Below are positions 1 through 11,945 of a stretch of DNA of 64,000 nucleotides, piece by piece. Location: the NCBI GenBank assembly GCA_035578175.1, contig JAQMRL010000012.1, forward strand, positions 17,277,715-17,341,714. The letters run 5' to 3'. Numbering within the stretch: position 1 is the stretch's first letter; every line of letters begins with the position of its first letter. The position numbers were made by a program, and so were the translations under genes. Origin of the DNA: Catonia carolina. Its lineage: Eukaryota; Arthropoda; Insecta; Hemiptera; Achilidae. The notes beneath the pieces are model-generated. The model was not told the origin of the DNA and searched no databases. It was given only the letters and a program-made list of their open reading frames with translations.

Positions 1-797
1 TGAAATGAGTTGAGGGGAAAGGCGGACGCAACACATTCTCTCTCTGTCCCGCTACCCTCCCTACATGCCGCCGTAGTTGGCGAACAGTATACCAATTTTC
101 CTTACCTGCACTAGGTTATCTCTGTTTTACTCTTCAAGCATAATTTTTGACAACATGCATCTCATCTCTTCAAAACAATCTGTTCATTCAGTCTTGAAGG
201 ACAGCAGCAAAGCTTGAACAATGTTAGTTATACAGTAGCCACTGCTGAGTGTGACATGGTTATGTTATTATTCGGTTATTATAGTTTCATTTAAATACGA
301 ACATAAATTATATAAATACATTCTAATTGGGCCGCTTATGTAATCATCTCTTCGCTTATTGTTATTATTTAATTTGTCAAGCAAAATAATATGAATTCAC
401 TAGAATTGACCGAAAATGTTTACATGTGTCGTCAATTGTGAAAAATTAGTTGGGTGATATGGTGACTCATATCCTGTTTGTACATACTTCATTTACATCC
501 ATCTTGTAGGTCTCATTAGTTGTTTGTTCACCTAGTTGGTCGTGTGTCATTTGTTCACGCAACTACTGCACTATTCATTTTTATGTACGTTTATGATTTC
601 AGTGTACTTTTACATAATTTAATTTAGGAAAATCGTTTTTCATTTGTTTTGTGTAGTTTGGTGTCACTCTAAGTTTCAAAGTGTAGCAAGATGTCCGAGT
701 CTCAAAATAAACGACATGATTAAAGTCTTAAAGATAACCTTTACATTTTAGATCAATACAGTAAATTACCAAAAATGAGTCAAAGAAACACTGCTTC
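1..797. other. AT-rich sequence upstream of the integrin gene, no feature seen
   Basis: I see no open frame, RNA gene or repeat with clear ends here. It may contain the untranslated first exon or the intron leading to the ATG exon of the integrin gene, but nothing marks a promoter or transcription start. Confidence 0.4.
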
Positions 798-1163
798 TTA
801 ACCCTTTCAATCCCAAATTTTTTAACTTTACACAAACAAATATGTGTACATTGTTTCATACACTTTACTGACATTTAAGTGAAATAAAATCACTTTTAGA
901 CCTTCAGCCTTTTTTTGATGGCGTGACAAAAAAGTGTGACACATATGTCACATTTGATGGTATACACTTGATGGTATCAAAGTTCCCAACAATATATAAT
1001 ATTATTATTAATTATATACAATATATAATATAGGGTACAGAAAATTATTACATTTCACATCCAGCGCTCTTTAATCAAAAGTAGTCGCTAACAATGAAAG
1101 TTTTTATGTCTGTTATTTCACTCCAATGTGACTTCTATGCCTTACTGGGTAAGAAAGGGTTAA
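798..1163. mobile_element. piggyBac-type MITE (TTAA-flanked)
   Basis: A 366-bp segment is bounded by TTAA at both ends. Reading inward, the left end is TTAACCCTTTCAATCCCA and the right end is TTAACCCTTTCTTACCCA, so the imperfect terminal inverted repeat matches at most positions. A TTAA target and short inverted ends are the signature of piggyBac-type elements. There is no transposase frame, so it would be non-autonomous. Its right TTAA is shared with the next element. Confidence 0.55.
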
Positions 1164-2026
1164 CACGTTCAATGCTGCCTGGTAGACCCAATGTCATTCT
1201 CCGTGACCGAGCAATACTTTAATGGTAAACTGGCCTGATGATATTATATTCGTATGCAAAAATTTAATTAGTTTTGCCATACTTAATATTTACTACAATT
1301 AATTTTGCGTAATTGAGTGATTGTAACGCAAGTAATGACATAATTTTTTTTTAATAATATTATTAGGCTACTAAGACTAGAAAACACAAGAAAATTGTGT
1401 AAATACTCAAGTTTACTTATGTGATAATGTGAATGTAGCCGAAATAATATAATCTATATCTGTAATTATGAAATATATGTAGCCTAATAATCAATAATGT
1501 ATTAAAATATTTCATTTAAAGCTAATAATCTATTAAGTAACAAAAAAAATTTCACAGAAAATTTGTAACCGAGTTGTAAACATATTGGTTTTTAAAATTC
1601 CGTCAAAAAACCTGTGACGTTTGTTCAAGAACTGATCGTATACTAGTATAGAATGAACCTTTTTGTAGGACTACACGATGAAAGAAATACTATTTACCCT
1701 GACAAAACGTAGAAAGAAGAGAAAATAAAACATACAAACAGCCGGCCGCATTGGCGTAGTTGGTAATGTGCTCGCCTCTCATCATGCGGCCTTGGGTTCG
1801 AATCCCACTCGGGCACGGCATTTTTTCATACGTTACAAAAAAATCATTTCATCCTCCATTGTACAAAAAGTTACACCCCAACGTCGTCGCTAATGATCGT
1901 TGTAGTTGATGCGACGTTAAATAAACAAAATAAAAAAAATAAACATACAAACAGGCTAAATTTTTTTGTTCACCTGGCAGTGTTCGATAAACTGCATAAA
2001 AGCGTCCGCCACACTGAAAGTGTTAA
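1160..2026. mobile_element. piggyBac-type MITE carrying a SINE
   Basis: This 867-bp segment is bounded by TTAA at both ends. The inward termini are TTAACACGTTCAATG and TTAACACTTTCAGTG, an imperfect inverted repeat. It abuts the preceding MITE and uses the same TTAA. A tRNA-derived SINE lies inside it at 1742-1945. It has no coding capacity. Confidence 0.5.
1742..1945 (+). repeat. tRNA-derived SINE
   Basis: The head resembles a tRNA gene: an A-box-like TGGCGTAGTTGG followed by a perfect B box, GGTTCGAATCC. A unique body follows, then an A-rich tail (GTTAAATAAACAAAATAAAA). Close relatives lie at 16113-16287 (+) and 62238-62422 (-) and share the CTCGCCTCTCATCATGCGG stretch. The head does not fold as a full cloverleaf with matching acceptor arms, so I call a SINE and not a tRNA gene. 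Confidence 0.75.
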
Positions 2027-2095
2027 CCTCTGTTATGTAAAATTTTGAAGAACAAAAACTCCATCTTGTCATTATAAAAGTGTAATGATAGGCCT

Positions 2096-2408
2096 ATATA
2101 TCGTACGTCCCGAAGAAAACTGTCGTAAGTCAAAAAATGTAAATTTTCAGGAGAGCGAAAACAGATTTCACTTTTTCTATCTGTGAATTTTAATAAAAAT
2201 GTAGAATTTAATGTGTTTTCCTTTCTGCATTTCCAAAAGTATGGACTATACTGAATACTGATTACTGAATATTGTTATAATATTTTTTACAATGGCGCAC
2301 AATGTTTTTACAAATAATTTTTAAACAACAATATAAAATATATGAAAATTACTTGATGTTGTTTAAGAAGAAGAGGGTAGTCAGAACAAAATGCATCACT
2401 ACTGTCTT

Positions 2409-2458
<50 letters not shown>

Positions 2459-2868
2459 TATTAACATATTTTTCGAATAATAGTGATGCAATTTAAAATA
2501 ATACCCTGTTCCCCATCAGTCATTTCTTAAACCACAACATTCCTAACAAAACAGTACTAAGCCTAAATAATTCTCATTTCTAGTAAGACTAAACGAAAAC
2601 ATCTACAACAGTTTCCAGACAAAAGCGAATCAACTTGAAATAATAGTCTACACTTCTTGCTGACAATAAGCGAAATCTTTAAGCAATTAGTTTGGAAGAA
2701 AAAATATGTACCTACTTAAGTGCTGTCTGGTGGTAAATTTAATAAATCACTTTCATATTCTTTTCACGAAAGATAGGCCTACTACTCAATATTTCGCTAC
2801 ATTATTGTGCAATAAAACGTTTTAATTTTTTTGACTTCTGACAGTTTTCTACGGGACGTACGATATAA
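2096..2868. mobile_element. MITE with ~40-bp inverted ends and an internal (TA)n tract
   Basis: The left end (TCGTACGTCCCGAAGAAAAC and on to about 2138) is repeated inverted at 2827-2864 (GTTTTCTACGGGACGTACGA) with few mismatches. TATA or TA flanks both sides, as in TA-targeting elements. A (TA)n microsatellite occupies about 2409-2451. No transposase frame is present. Confidence 0.6.
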
Positions 2869-3144
2869 TCCTAATTACAGTAAACACTTGTGACCATAAT
2901 ACAGTGAGCGCAATACAGAACCTACTGCTATACATTGTGAGTACGCAGTCAGTTATTGCTATCAAATCTGCTTTTGACAAATGGGATTACAATAAGCTGC
3001 GGCTACTGTAACTGTGTTTTTGGTGACCATTATAGGAGCTAACTTGCTGCCTTTAGAAATTCCAACTTAAATTTTGTTTAATGACGAATGTTATTTGACT
3101 TAAAATAAAATAATTTATTCTGTTTTATTTACAGTGATATTGGA

Positions 3145-3321
3145 ATGGATACATTACCATTAAAGCAGTGGTTTACTTTTCTGAATCTTTCTATATTTAT
3201 AATATGTTTTTGTACAATCTTTGTGCTAGTTAGTTGTGAAACTGAAAATAATCCGTGCAGTCTAAAACGGAACTGTCATGAATGCATTCAAACGCCATCA
3301 TGTGCGTGGTGCTCTCAACCA
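3145..3321 (+). CDS. Integrin beta exon 1: signal peptide and start of PSI domain
   Basis: A splice acceptor (TTTATTTACAG) ends at 3134 and the first ATG follows after 10 nt, so a non-coding exon must lie upstream. The exon encodes residues 1-59: a hydrophobic signal segment (FLNLSIFIICFCTIFVLVSC), then the first PSI-domain cysteines ending in the hallmark CAWCSQP. It ends at GTAAGT in phase 0. The ATG context is unremarkable, and no in-frame ATG lies between the acceptor and this one. Confidence 0.9.
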
Positions 3322-3474
3322 GTAAGTTTTCAATAAATTATGTTCCAGTACATACTAATGTTGAGAATTAAAATTAATTTTAAAAAATTTTTAAGTTAAG
3401 AATTTATGAGGATGTTCAATAATTAACGTGACGAATTGGTGTATTCAATGGTAGTTAAACTTACACCACTTTTT

Positions 3475-3610
3475 ACTTTCTCTTGCCTATATGAATATAT
3501 AGGAAGGAAAGTATTGTTTTCATGTCGATTTTTAGAAATCGAGTTTTCACCGGATCTATATGTTTTCAGACCCCCTGAACCCAAAAAAACATGTTTTTAG
3601 CGATTGGTCT

Positions 3611-3646
<36 letters not shown>

Positions 3647-4436
3647 GTGTGTGTGTGTGTGTGTGAACAGAATATCTCAAGAATGGAACATCGTACGAAC
3701 TTGAAACTTAAGTTACATACCACTACCGAAAACCCGACACGAACATTTTCATCAAAATCGGTCAACCGGAAGTAGTAGTTTATTCGTGTAATTTTTCACT
3801 TTTTCGCGATTTTCTCAAAAACTGGTCCTACGATTTTTTTAAAAATCGCCTGGTTTACTCAATTTTTTATTCTCTACAAGATAGGGTAGGTTTTATGTTT
3901 GCTGAAATTCTGGGTGAGGCTGTTTTCACGTAAAAACCTAGTTTTTTTAAGATTACGGCTTTAGTATGCAATTTAGCGCAAAAATGTATATAATAAAAGT
4001 TGTAGAGAATTTAAAATTCTACAACTTTTATTTCAAATATTTTTTTTGTATAGCGCTTAGTTTAGCGGTAATTAGCGATTTTCTAATTTTTTCTCACGAA
4101 AACGTGTGAAAAATCGATTTTTTTAAGATTCCGGCCTTAGAATGCATTTTACGACAAAAGTGTATATAATAAATGTTATAGGAAATAAACAGATCTACAA
4201 CTTTTATTTAAAGAATTTTTCTCTACAGAGCCTAGTTTAGCGTGAAAGTGTGATTTTCCATATTTTTAAGCCAAATAGGTGGATTTTCATTTTGCGTCTT
4301 TCACTCATGATTAAAATAAGGTTATGTCTATTGAGGTTAGTTTTTTGTTTATTTCTAATGTTTTATTACTATTGTTAAGTTAATTGTTAATTATTTGCAT
4401 TGGCAAGAGAAAGTCGTGTGAGTGTTTCACACCAGA
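3475..4436 (+). mobile_element. HINE-like repeat, full-length copy 1
   Basis: It begins ACTTTCTCTTGCC after a T run and contains a GT microsatellite at about 3613-3664. Two diverged copies of an internal module follow, each with an AAAGTTGTAGA / CTACAACTTTTAT hairpin and a TTAGTTTAGCG motif. It ends with GGCAAGAGAAAGT, then a stem-loop-like GTGTGA..TTCACAC and CCAGA before a T run. Short opposite-strand and same-strand frames over the GT tract are chance. Confidence 0.8.
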
Positions 4437-4442
4437 TTTTTA

Positions 4443-4468
4443 TTTTCTCTTGCCATATATATATATAA
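4443..4468 (+). mobile_element. HINE-like repeat, 5' terminal fragment
   Basis: TTTTCTCTTGCC followed by an AT dinucleotide run restarts the 5' terminus of the family directly after copy 1. The rest of the copy is absent. Confidence 0.4.
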
Positions 4469-4982
4469 CGGAGCTGTTGACAACCCATGTTGCTTCGAAA
4501 GACAGCAAAATAATGAAAAAGACAAGTCAAGTAATTTGACAAAACAAAAACAGAAAGAATTCTTTGTGTTAAGGCAGACTAAAAGTGGAAAAACCGATAT
4601 TTGAGGAGGTTACATTCAAAGCGTGCTTTGTCCAATTTTTTGTCGAAATGAGTTAATGGCAGATTTTGTTTTATCTATGCCGTTCACATATGATAAAATA
4701 TTAATTTTCAAACAAACTATGCTCTGTTCTATTTAAAATTAATCATGAAAATTGGGGTTTCGATGAAAGTGTGTTTTGTCCGTACACTAGTTTCAGATCA
4801 AACAATGTTTTGTCCACCTGACCAATAGGATTGCTTGTTTCAAGTCAGCTGACAGTTGTATTGTTATTCACTTAACCTCACTTTTGCCTTGTTCCTGCTG
4901 TGCGTGTTAATCGTGTCTTATTTGTTTAAAAGCTAAAAGTACTCTAGCGTTATTAATATTATTATTAATCTTGTAAAATAAT

Positions 4983-6957
4983 TTGAAAATGGAAGATGCT
5001 GATGGAAGTGTGCGTGTGGGTGACTGCAACATTGGATCGAGGAAAAGACATTCTACTGGTGGGAAACGAGCTGCTTCAAAAAAAGTCAGGTACTGTCTTC
5101 CTAAAAAAGTGCTTACATTTGAGGCTTTTAAACACAACAATTCTAGATTTGCCTGCATTAAGTTCAAGCCTAGAGATGTACAACTCTTTAGAACGATTTT
5201 TTTTAAACCAAATAAAGTTACAGTCCAGCCTCTCTTAGTTTGCTCCTAATGTAAACAAATAATGACGTCACTGAGCATGCGCATTACATAAAAATGAGTA
5301 CACGCTGATTAAAAAGTAACAACAAAATACTTTTAAAAGTATTTAAATACAAAATACTCTTAAAAGTATTTTTCTAAATGAAATTTTTAACCCTACATCA
5401 TATCATGACTGATGTTTTTAGTACTTTAAGTACTTATATTTAAAAAAATAGTTAACTTAATAGGAATACGACATCCGTAAAGTCTCAGACTTTAGCGTGC
5501 ACCCTGTAGAAGGTGGCTTTTGTTTGTTGACAGTAGGAGCAAACTAACAACGGCTGAACTAGACAAGATGGTATCATAGCCACTCTTATTAAGACCACTC
5601 CAATCAAACGGCGTAGGCCTAGGCCAACTGATAGAAACTAAGGCCAAAAGCCGGGTGGAGAACACGATTTCTCTGCTGCATATTTTTTACCAACAAGGGA
5701 CTTCGGCAAAATCCCAGTTTGCCAGAATTTTTTCTTGTCAATAGTTACTGGTGTTGGTCGCACTAGGCTGAAAAATATTGCAAGGAAGGTTAATGCTTGT
5801 ATACCAGTTGAAGAAAAGAGGGGTGGCGATAGAAAGAGCCATTTAAGTTTTCCAAAAAAGGAAAATGTAAGGCAGTTTATAAGAAATCTCAGAGGCACAG
5901 AGTCACATTATAGCAGGAAGAAATCCAGAAGAATCTATTTAAGTTGTGAACTTTATTCAGAAAACAGTGTGATATGTACAATGATAATGCTTCTGAAGAT
6001 ATAAAAGTGAGTCCGGCTATGTTTTGAAGAATTTTCGTAAAAGAATTTAATATTGGCTTCAGATCACCAGCCAGTGACGCTTGCAGTACATGTTGTTTGT
6101 TATCAGAACTAATAAAAAAAGCCCAACCTAGATCTGCTGACAAAATGAGATACATGGTTGAAAAACGTGTCCATAAGAAAAGAGCTCAAGCATTCTATAG
6201 CTACTTGAAAGAAAATGTAGAAAATTCATTCTCTCTGGCTTTTGATCTGCAGCAGATTCAGCCACTGCCAAAGATGCCAATTCAAGAGGCATTCTACGCC
6301 AGACAGATTAATTTGTACAATCTGTGTATAACAGACCTGCAAACTAAAGACCCACATTTCTATTTGTGGAGTGAAGACCAAGCAGGGAAAGGAAGTACCG
6401 AAGTATCCTCTGCGCTGTTAAATCATCTCTCAGCAGTTGACTTTCAAGGAAAAGGTATTTTACGCCTCTTTTGTGATGGATGTACATCGCAAAATAAGAA
6501 CAATATAGTATTGAGAAGTCTCGTACATTTCCTAGAAACAGCTAAGGAGGCCTCCATTAAAGAAATTTTTGTTTATTTCCCAGTTCGAGGTCATAGCATA
6601 CCAGCAGATAGAGTTTTTGGGAGAGCAGAAAAACTTTTAAGAAAACTACCTATCATGTTGACACTGGAAGAATATTTTGACTCCTACAAGAGTATAGGAC
6701 GTGTTAAGTATCTGGGAAAAGATTGGGAACTTTATGACACCAAGAGCCTTAGTAAGTACTATAAAGATATTGAGTGCATCAGTAACCTGAAGAGAATACA
6801 TCTAAAAATAAAGCAAGGAGATTTCATTGAAAGAAAAGTGAAAGGAAAAGTTGTTGTTCAAGTAGTAGAAAAAATCAACAATGATAAAAAACGTGTTATA
6901 GTGAAAGGAATGAAGAACTACAAATTTGAGAACGAAAATATTTTGTTGTGGAAATAA
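4983..6957 (+). pseudogene. Broken transposase gene, DUF7869-like DDE type
   Basis: Three blocks in different frames together resemble the large insect and hydra transposase-like proteins that carry a DUF7869-type domain (family recalled from memory). Block 1, 4983-5249, is basic. Block 2, 5735-5960, reads ILTGVGRTR-like, then EEKRGGDRK and SHYSRKKSRRIYLS. Block 3, about 5968-6957, reads VSPAMF, an in-frame TGA at 6025, RIFVKEFNIGF, a zinc-like cysteine cluster DACSTCC, then LFCDGCTSQNKNN, FPVRGHS and DRVFGRAEK. The aspartates and these motifs are the likely catalytic core. At least one frameshift near 5965 and the stop at 6025 break it. The open frame from 6097 is its intact C-terminal part, not a host gene. 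I found no clear terminal repeats. Confidence 0.6.
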
Positions 6958-7239
6958 TGGGGATAAACCCATTGGTTTTCTTTGCAGTACTTGTTTATTC
7001 ACTACCTGAGTTTAAGTGAAATGTGTCTGTATGATTTTTTTAAATGGTTGGTCAATGTTTAATAAAAAATTTATTTGATAATGCATTTTTTTAAAAAAAC
7101 AGTTGTGCTGTTTTTGAACATGCTGCGCCGATGTTGCTTGTATGACAGCTAGAGTAGAAATGAATGTCGGTACCGTCTCCATATGGCCTGCTACCGCGCA
7201 TCACTCTCCAAAGTGCAGATCCGTTGTATTTGGCCTGTA

Positions 7240-8090
7240 CCCATTGGTGTGTGTATATAAAAAAAATTTCAAGAACAGAATATCATACGAAGTTAACACT
7301 TGAAACTTATTTTAAATATGACCAGGGGACCAACCAAAAACAATTTTATCAAAATCGGTCTACTAGAAGTAGTAGTTTATTCGTATGATTTTCTATAAAA
7401 AGGCTCCTATGAATACATAGGAAAGGAAAGTATTGTTTTCATGTCAATTTTTTGAAACTGAGTTTTCACCCACCAGAAATATTTCAGGACTCCTAAACCC
7501 AAAAAATATATTTTTATTGATTGGTGTGCGTGTGTCTGTGTGTGAACAAAATATCTGAGGAACAGAATAGTGTATGAAGTTGAAACTTGGAATTTGCATT
7601 AGATACCACTACAAAAACCGCCTTCTTCACTACATTTTTTATGCTCTACAAGATGGGGTATGTGCCATGTCTGTATGTGCTAAAAATTTGTGGGTGGGGG
7701 GTATGTGCTCTTGTGATAAAAAATGTTTTTTTTTTTAAGATTGCAGCCTTAATATGCATTTAAAGCAAATGGTATAAACTATAAGTTGTAGGAAATTAAA
7801 AATCCTGCAACTTTTAATTCAAGCGTGTTTTTTTCTATAATGCTTCTTATTTTACCATCAATTTCTATATATTTTTTTAAATCGGTAAAAAATGGAATTT
7901 TTTAAGATTGCATCTTTAGTATACATTTCACCATAAAAGTGTATATAATCAAAGTTATAGGAAATAAAAGAATCTACAATTTTTATTTATAGCATTTTTC
8001 CTACAGAGCCTAGTTTAGTGTCAATTAGCGATTTTCCATATTTTTAAGTCAAACAGAGGTTGATTTTCATTTTGTATTATTCATTTTTTT
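7240..8090 (+). mobile_element. HINE-like repeat, truncated copies reaching exon 2
   Basis: A middle fragment (about 7240-7395) is followed by a copy lacking its extreme 5' end (7395-8090). The second carries the family text GGAAAGTATTGTTTTCATGTC, a short GT tract and two internal modules. It stops without the 3' stem-loop within about 30 bp of the exon 2 acceptor. Confidence 0.65.
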
Positions 8091-8104
8091 TATTTTGGTT
8101 TCAG

Positions 8105-8312
8105 AATATTGGAGACTACAAGCAATGTTTCATGCCTTCATTGATAAAAGATAACAGTAAACATTGTCCACAGAAATATGTCCATGACCCTCAAAATTTT
8201 TTTGAGGTAAATCAGGCGAAACAGTTAACTAGATCGTCAAAATCTAAAGCTGCTAAGAATGAAGAAATTGTACAATTGTATCCACAAATAGTCACCCTTC
8301 GATTACGACCAA
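8105..8312 (+). CDS. Integrin beta exon 2: end of PSI, start of hybrid domain
   Basis: The acceptor TTGGTTTCAG precedes it and the donor is GTATGT at 8313. The 208 nt encode residues 60-128 plus one base of residue 129. The exon carries the remaining PSI cysteines (YKQCF, KHCPQ) and ends with the strand IVTLRLRP that opens the hybrid domain in all integrin beta chains. The RP before the splice joins to exon 3 to give the conserved RPxxxxTF run. Confidence 0.9.
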
Positions 8313-8387
8313 GTATGTTGTTCAAAAATTTACTAATGAAGTTGTAAAAAAAATAAGTCAAACAATTGATTGGTTATGTGTTGATTA

Positions 8388-8780
8388 AGGTGTCATCAGC
8401 CAAAAGGCTAGTTTGAGAAGGCTGTACTAAGTAAAACAAGGAAAGAGGTGATGTACAGATGCCTTCCTCACTGAGTGGAAAAGTATGCTTATCAGCATGC
8501 CCAGGCTATCTGAAAAGCATCTACTTTCCACCCTGCAAATGACATCTTCACTTCTTTCACCACAGGGCTGTATATTGAAATTTATAACTCTCAGAGGAGA
8601 TAACTGTGACTAGTGTCTTTTATACCTCTACCTCTTATGTTCTTAAATGCTTCAGTTGTATAATTGGCTGACTATGAGATAAGAAACAGAACTTTTTTTA
8701 GCCCTGGTACTAGCAGATCGAGTACAAATAATTTAACTCTCCACCTGCCTTCACCTGCTTATGGGCAAGATTGATTAAGA
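8388..8780 (-). repeat. SINE-like repeat, ~400 bp family (copy 1)
   Basis: The conserved + strand text starts CATCAGCCAAAAGGCTAG, runs through CCTTCCTCACTGAGTG and ends near CTTATGGGCAAG. The same text occurs at 13005-13380 (inverted), 20996-21370 and 30379-30786. The 30.4-kb copy has an 11-bp target duplication and, read on the - strand, an (AAC)n tail, so the family is a retroposon oriented - here. Confidence 0.65.
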
Positions 8781-8865
8781 TTAAATTTTAATTATTATTA
8801 CTCCAAATATACATATTAATTTACTAAACGACACAGCATATGTCCACCATTTTAAGAATTTTTTT

Positions 8866-9175
8866 ACTTTCCTTTGTCCTATATGAGTATATAGGGTAAG
8901 TATTGTTTTCATGTCAATTTTTCAAAATCAAGTTTGTACTGGAAATACACATTTTCCAGCCCCCTGAATAAAAAAAAATGTTTTTAATGATTGGTGTGTG
9001 AGTGTGTGTGCGCGTGCGCGCGCGTGTGCGCGCGTGTGTGTGTGTAAGAACAAAAATAACAGTATAACAGTAAGGAAACTGACACAAACATTTTCATTCT
9101 AATCGGTCAACCAAAAATTGTAGTTTACTCGTACAATTTTCACAATTTTGCAATTTTCTCAAAAGCATAATTTAC
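8866..9175 (+). mobile_element. HINE-like repeat, 5' part
   Basis: ACTTTCCTTTGTCC (a degenerate terminus) is followed by the family 5' text, a long GT/GC microsatellite (about 8993-9045) and the segment ending in a TCTCAAAA motif. The internal modules and 3' end are missing. Confidence 0.6.
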
Positions 9176-10289
9176 ATGTCAAAATATATTGTTTTTTTTT
9201 TAAAACCACCAGTAATACGGAAAATATTAAACACTTACCAATTAGAGCGCTTTTGTGCATAAAATGCACATCTTCAGTAATTGTTATTTATAAAATTTTA
9301 AATATTCTACTTCCACCATGGTAGATAGATAAAGGATTTAGTCATTTAGTAATTTATTCTTTAATCTATATTTAAAACAGTTTTGCCAACTTAATTTAAT
9401 TTTTTTTTTTATTCCTAATTTGTGTACGTTGCAATCTGTTCAATTTAGAACAATAAGCAACCCCATGGCCCAATGAGATGAGGATGATGTGTATGACATG
9501 TAAATGAGGTGTAGTCTTGTACAGACCTAGGCCGACCATTCCTGAGAGAGTATGGTTAATTAAGCTTAATTAGATTGTTGTAATTTCAATGTTTGAGTTC
9601 ATTAATTTATGTTTATTTCCATATTTGTAAATAAATACTTTTCCAAAATCTCAACTTCATTCTGTTTTTCATTTATTTCTAATATTTTTAAATTATTTGT
9701 TATATCTGTTGTTATATGTTGATTTCTGTGCATATGTTCAGTTATATTTGAAAATTTATTATTTATCTTTTTGTAGTTCAAAAAGTGTTATGTAATCGTT
9801 TTTTAATGATCTGGTAGTTTTTCTTATATATAATTACATGTCATATGTAGGCCTATCATTCTCATATAATTAGGTCATGGGGTTGCTTATTGTTCTAAAT
9901 TGACCTGATTTCAATATATACACAGCACGTAAAAAAGTAATCTGGTTTAAATTATATTATCTTGTTTCAAAAAATAATTGTTTTTTTTTTAAATTTCACA
10001 TTGAAATGATGTGTCACATGACCACCATCCTATTTAAAAACTTAAAGTTGAATCCAAGATAGCGGACAAAAATTTTAAAACCACCAAAAAGTTGGGTTTT
10101 TAAAACTACAAGCTTCTTCGTTCAAGTACGTCTCGGTTACGCAATATAAAGCTGTTTATATACTTAAAAATCATCCTGTATAATATAGGTATTTACTTTT
10201 ATAATTGAACTAGTTTTATGTAATAGATAATTAACAGAAATGAATGTTAGCTTGGAAGAGTTGGAGCAGGAGAAGTAGACAGCAGAATT
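9176..10289. other. Intron 2 filler with LINE 3'-end-like fragments
   Basis: Most of this is AT-rich without frames. The text at 9435-9560 (inverted: AACCATACTCT..CAGGAATGGT) recurs at 40310-40390 and 54190-54270. A piece with GGGTTGCTTATTGTTC at 9862-9912 is inverted relative to 9445-9475 and recurs at 54640-54685 at the end of a LINE relic. These are probably LINE 3' ends. Confidence 0.4.
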
Positions 10290-11600
10290 AATACTGCAGT
10301 AGGCAGCATATTGTGAATACTTCCCTGAGGTTGGGTGTTTTTCCAGATTGTTTGAAGGTTATTAAAGTAATACCCATTTTTAAGGGAGGGGAAATGTAAT
10401 AGAAACAATTTCAGGCCAATCTCTCTAGTTTCAGTTTTTTCAAAGGTAATAGAAAAGATTGTCTTTAGATAGATTATCGATTATGTGCAGAGGTATGATG
10501 TTCTTAGTAACAGCCAACATGGTTTTAGGGCTGGTAAGTCAACTAAAACGACAATAGTTGAGCTAATAGAGATGGTAACAGATGCCTTAGAAAACCTTTT
10601 TGTTGGTTTTTGGACCTCTCAAAAGCCTTTGACTCTGTTAACTTTGAACTGCTGTTTGATAAGCTACATACCATTGTGATTGGTGGAACCGTTCTGGAAG
10701 GGTAGTCATTTATGATAAGTCACAAGTACGCAGTCCCCAAAGGGTCAGTTCTGGGACCACTGTTGTTTATGCTATATATTGGAGATATGGGAAAAGGGTT
10801 TGCTAAGAATCTAATTAATTATGCAGACGACACAATGGTGATCAGTGCTGATAAGGACCCAATGAACTTGGAAATAAACATTAATACAATGCTAAATAAT
10901 CTTGCTGAGTATTTTAATGATAATAAGCTACTACTCAACACTAAGACTTATATGATGCATTTTATTTTAAGAAATAAAATATGACCTCATCTTCCAGTAA
11001 TAAATGTCGTAATGATATGATGAATGGAACAACATCAACAAAGTTCTTGGAAGTTCAAATAGATAGTCAATTAAGCTAGAATAAACAGATTAAGGATCTT
11101 AAACTTACATTGTCAAAGGGAATTTTTATTGTAAAAAACACATTGAAACTGACACTTAATGCATCTTACAGTTTCTTTTATAATCACATTGCATATTCCA
11201 TCATATTTTGGGGGTCATATACTCGTAAGCGTGAGGAGATCTTTCTGATGCAGAAATGAGTAATGAGGTACATATGTGGGATAGGTCGGGAGAAGTCTTG
11301 TAGAGACTACTTTAAGCACAATAAAATTCTCACTGTACCTTGCTTATTTGTTATGGAATCTGTTCTGTGGGCTAATTCAGTAAAACATGATGGTTTGATA
11401 GTAAAGCCTCATGGCTTTTATACAAGAAGGCACCTATGAAAAAAACCATCAATATACCAGATCAAAACTGATGTCCCATCTTCCACAAAGGTTGTTTGGG
11501 ATTGAATGTGAGAAATGATTTAAGGAGTTAAAGTCTTACCTGATTGATAAGTTGTGCTATACAATCCAGGAATTTATAAATGGTAGGGTGTAAATTTGTG
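10290..11600 (+). pseudogene. Non-LTR retrotransposon reverse transcriptase relic, jockey/CR1 group
   Basis: Conserved RT blocks can be followed across several frames: FPDCLKVIKVIPIF, NNFRPISL, QHGFRAGKST, then VPKGSVLGPLLFMLYIGDM and the catalytic LINYADDTMV (about 10820). Thumb-like text follows (LAEYFNDNKLLLNTKT, STKFLEVQID) and a C-terminal region with YICGIGREKSCRDYF. Numerous stops and frameshifts make it inactive. The 5' part with the endonuclease is absent, as expected for a 5'-truncated insertion. Confidence 0.8.
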
Positions 11601-11945
11601 TTTTGTATTGTATAATAATTGTTTATTTATTGTTGTTATTGTATAATATTTATTGTTTTTTTTTTATATGACTGATGTTGACAATTCGTTTTACGTGATG
11701 TTTCATTTTAATGCTTTTTAACAGATGAAATGTTTTAATACTAACTTATCCTGTACTCTTCTTGAGTTTTGTATGGATTAAAATTAAAAAAAAAAAATAG
11801 AAGAAATAAGTGGTTCCAAGGGGCGATCTTTTGCTCCCAGACCCGTCATGTGACTACTACAGACTTGCTTTACACCTATTTATTTACTTGTTGTAGAGTT
11901 TTTATAAATATGAACTATTTATAAATAACTTCTTTTTGTTTTCAG

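Noticed and set aside
1742..1815. tRNA gene
   Set aside because: The A and B boxes are good but acceptor and anticodon arms do not pair, and the same head recurs with a common body and A-rich tail. It is a SINE.
3145..3321. Integrin beta-nu rather than beta-PS
   Set aside because: The I-like domain, CSGPDHGTC module and beta-tail text follow beta-PS as I remember it; beta-nu diverges strongly there. A beta-PS paralogue remains possible.
3475..4436. Classical Helitron (5' TC, 3' CTRR) for the dominant repeat
   Set aside because: The 3' end reads CCAGA before a T run, not CTRR; the offset inverted motif fits Helentron-type ends better.
4422..4604. 60-codon frame after the first HINE-like copy
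   Set aside because: It starts inside the repeat terminus and has no recognisable text.
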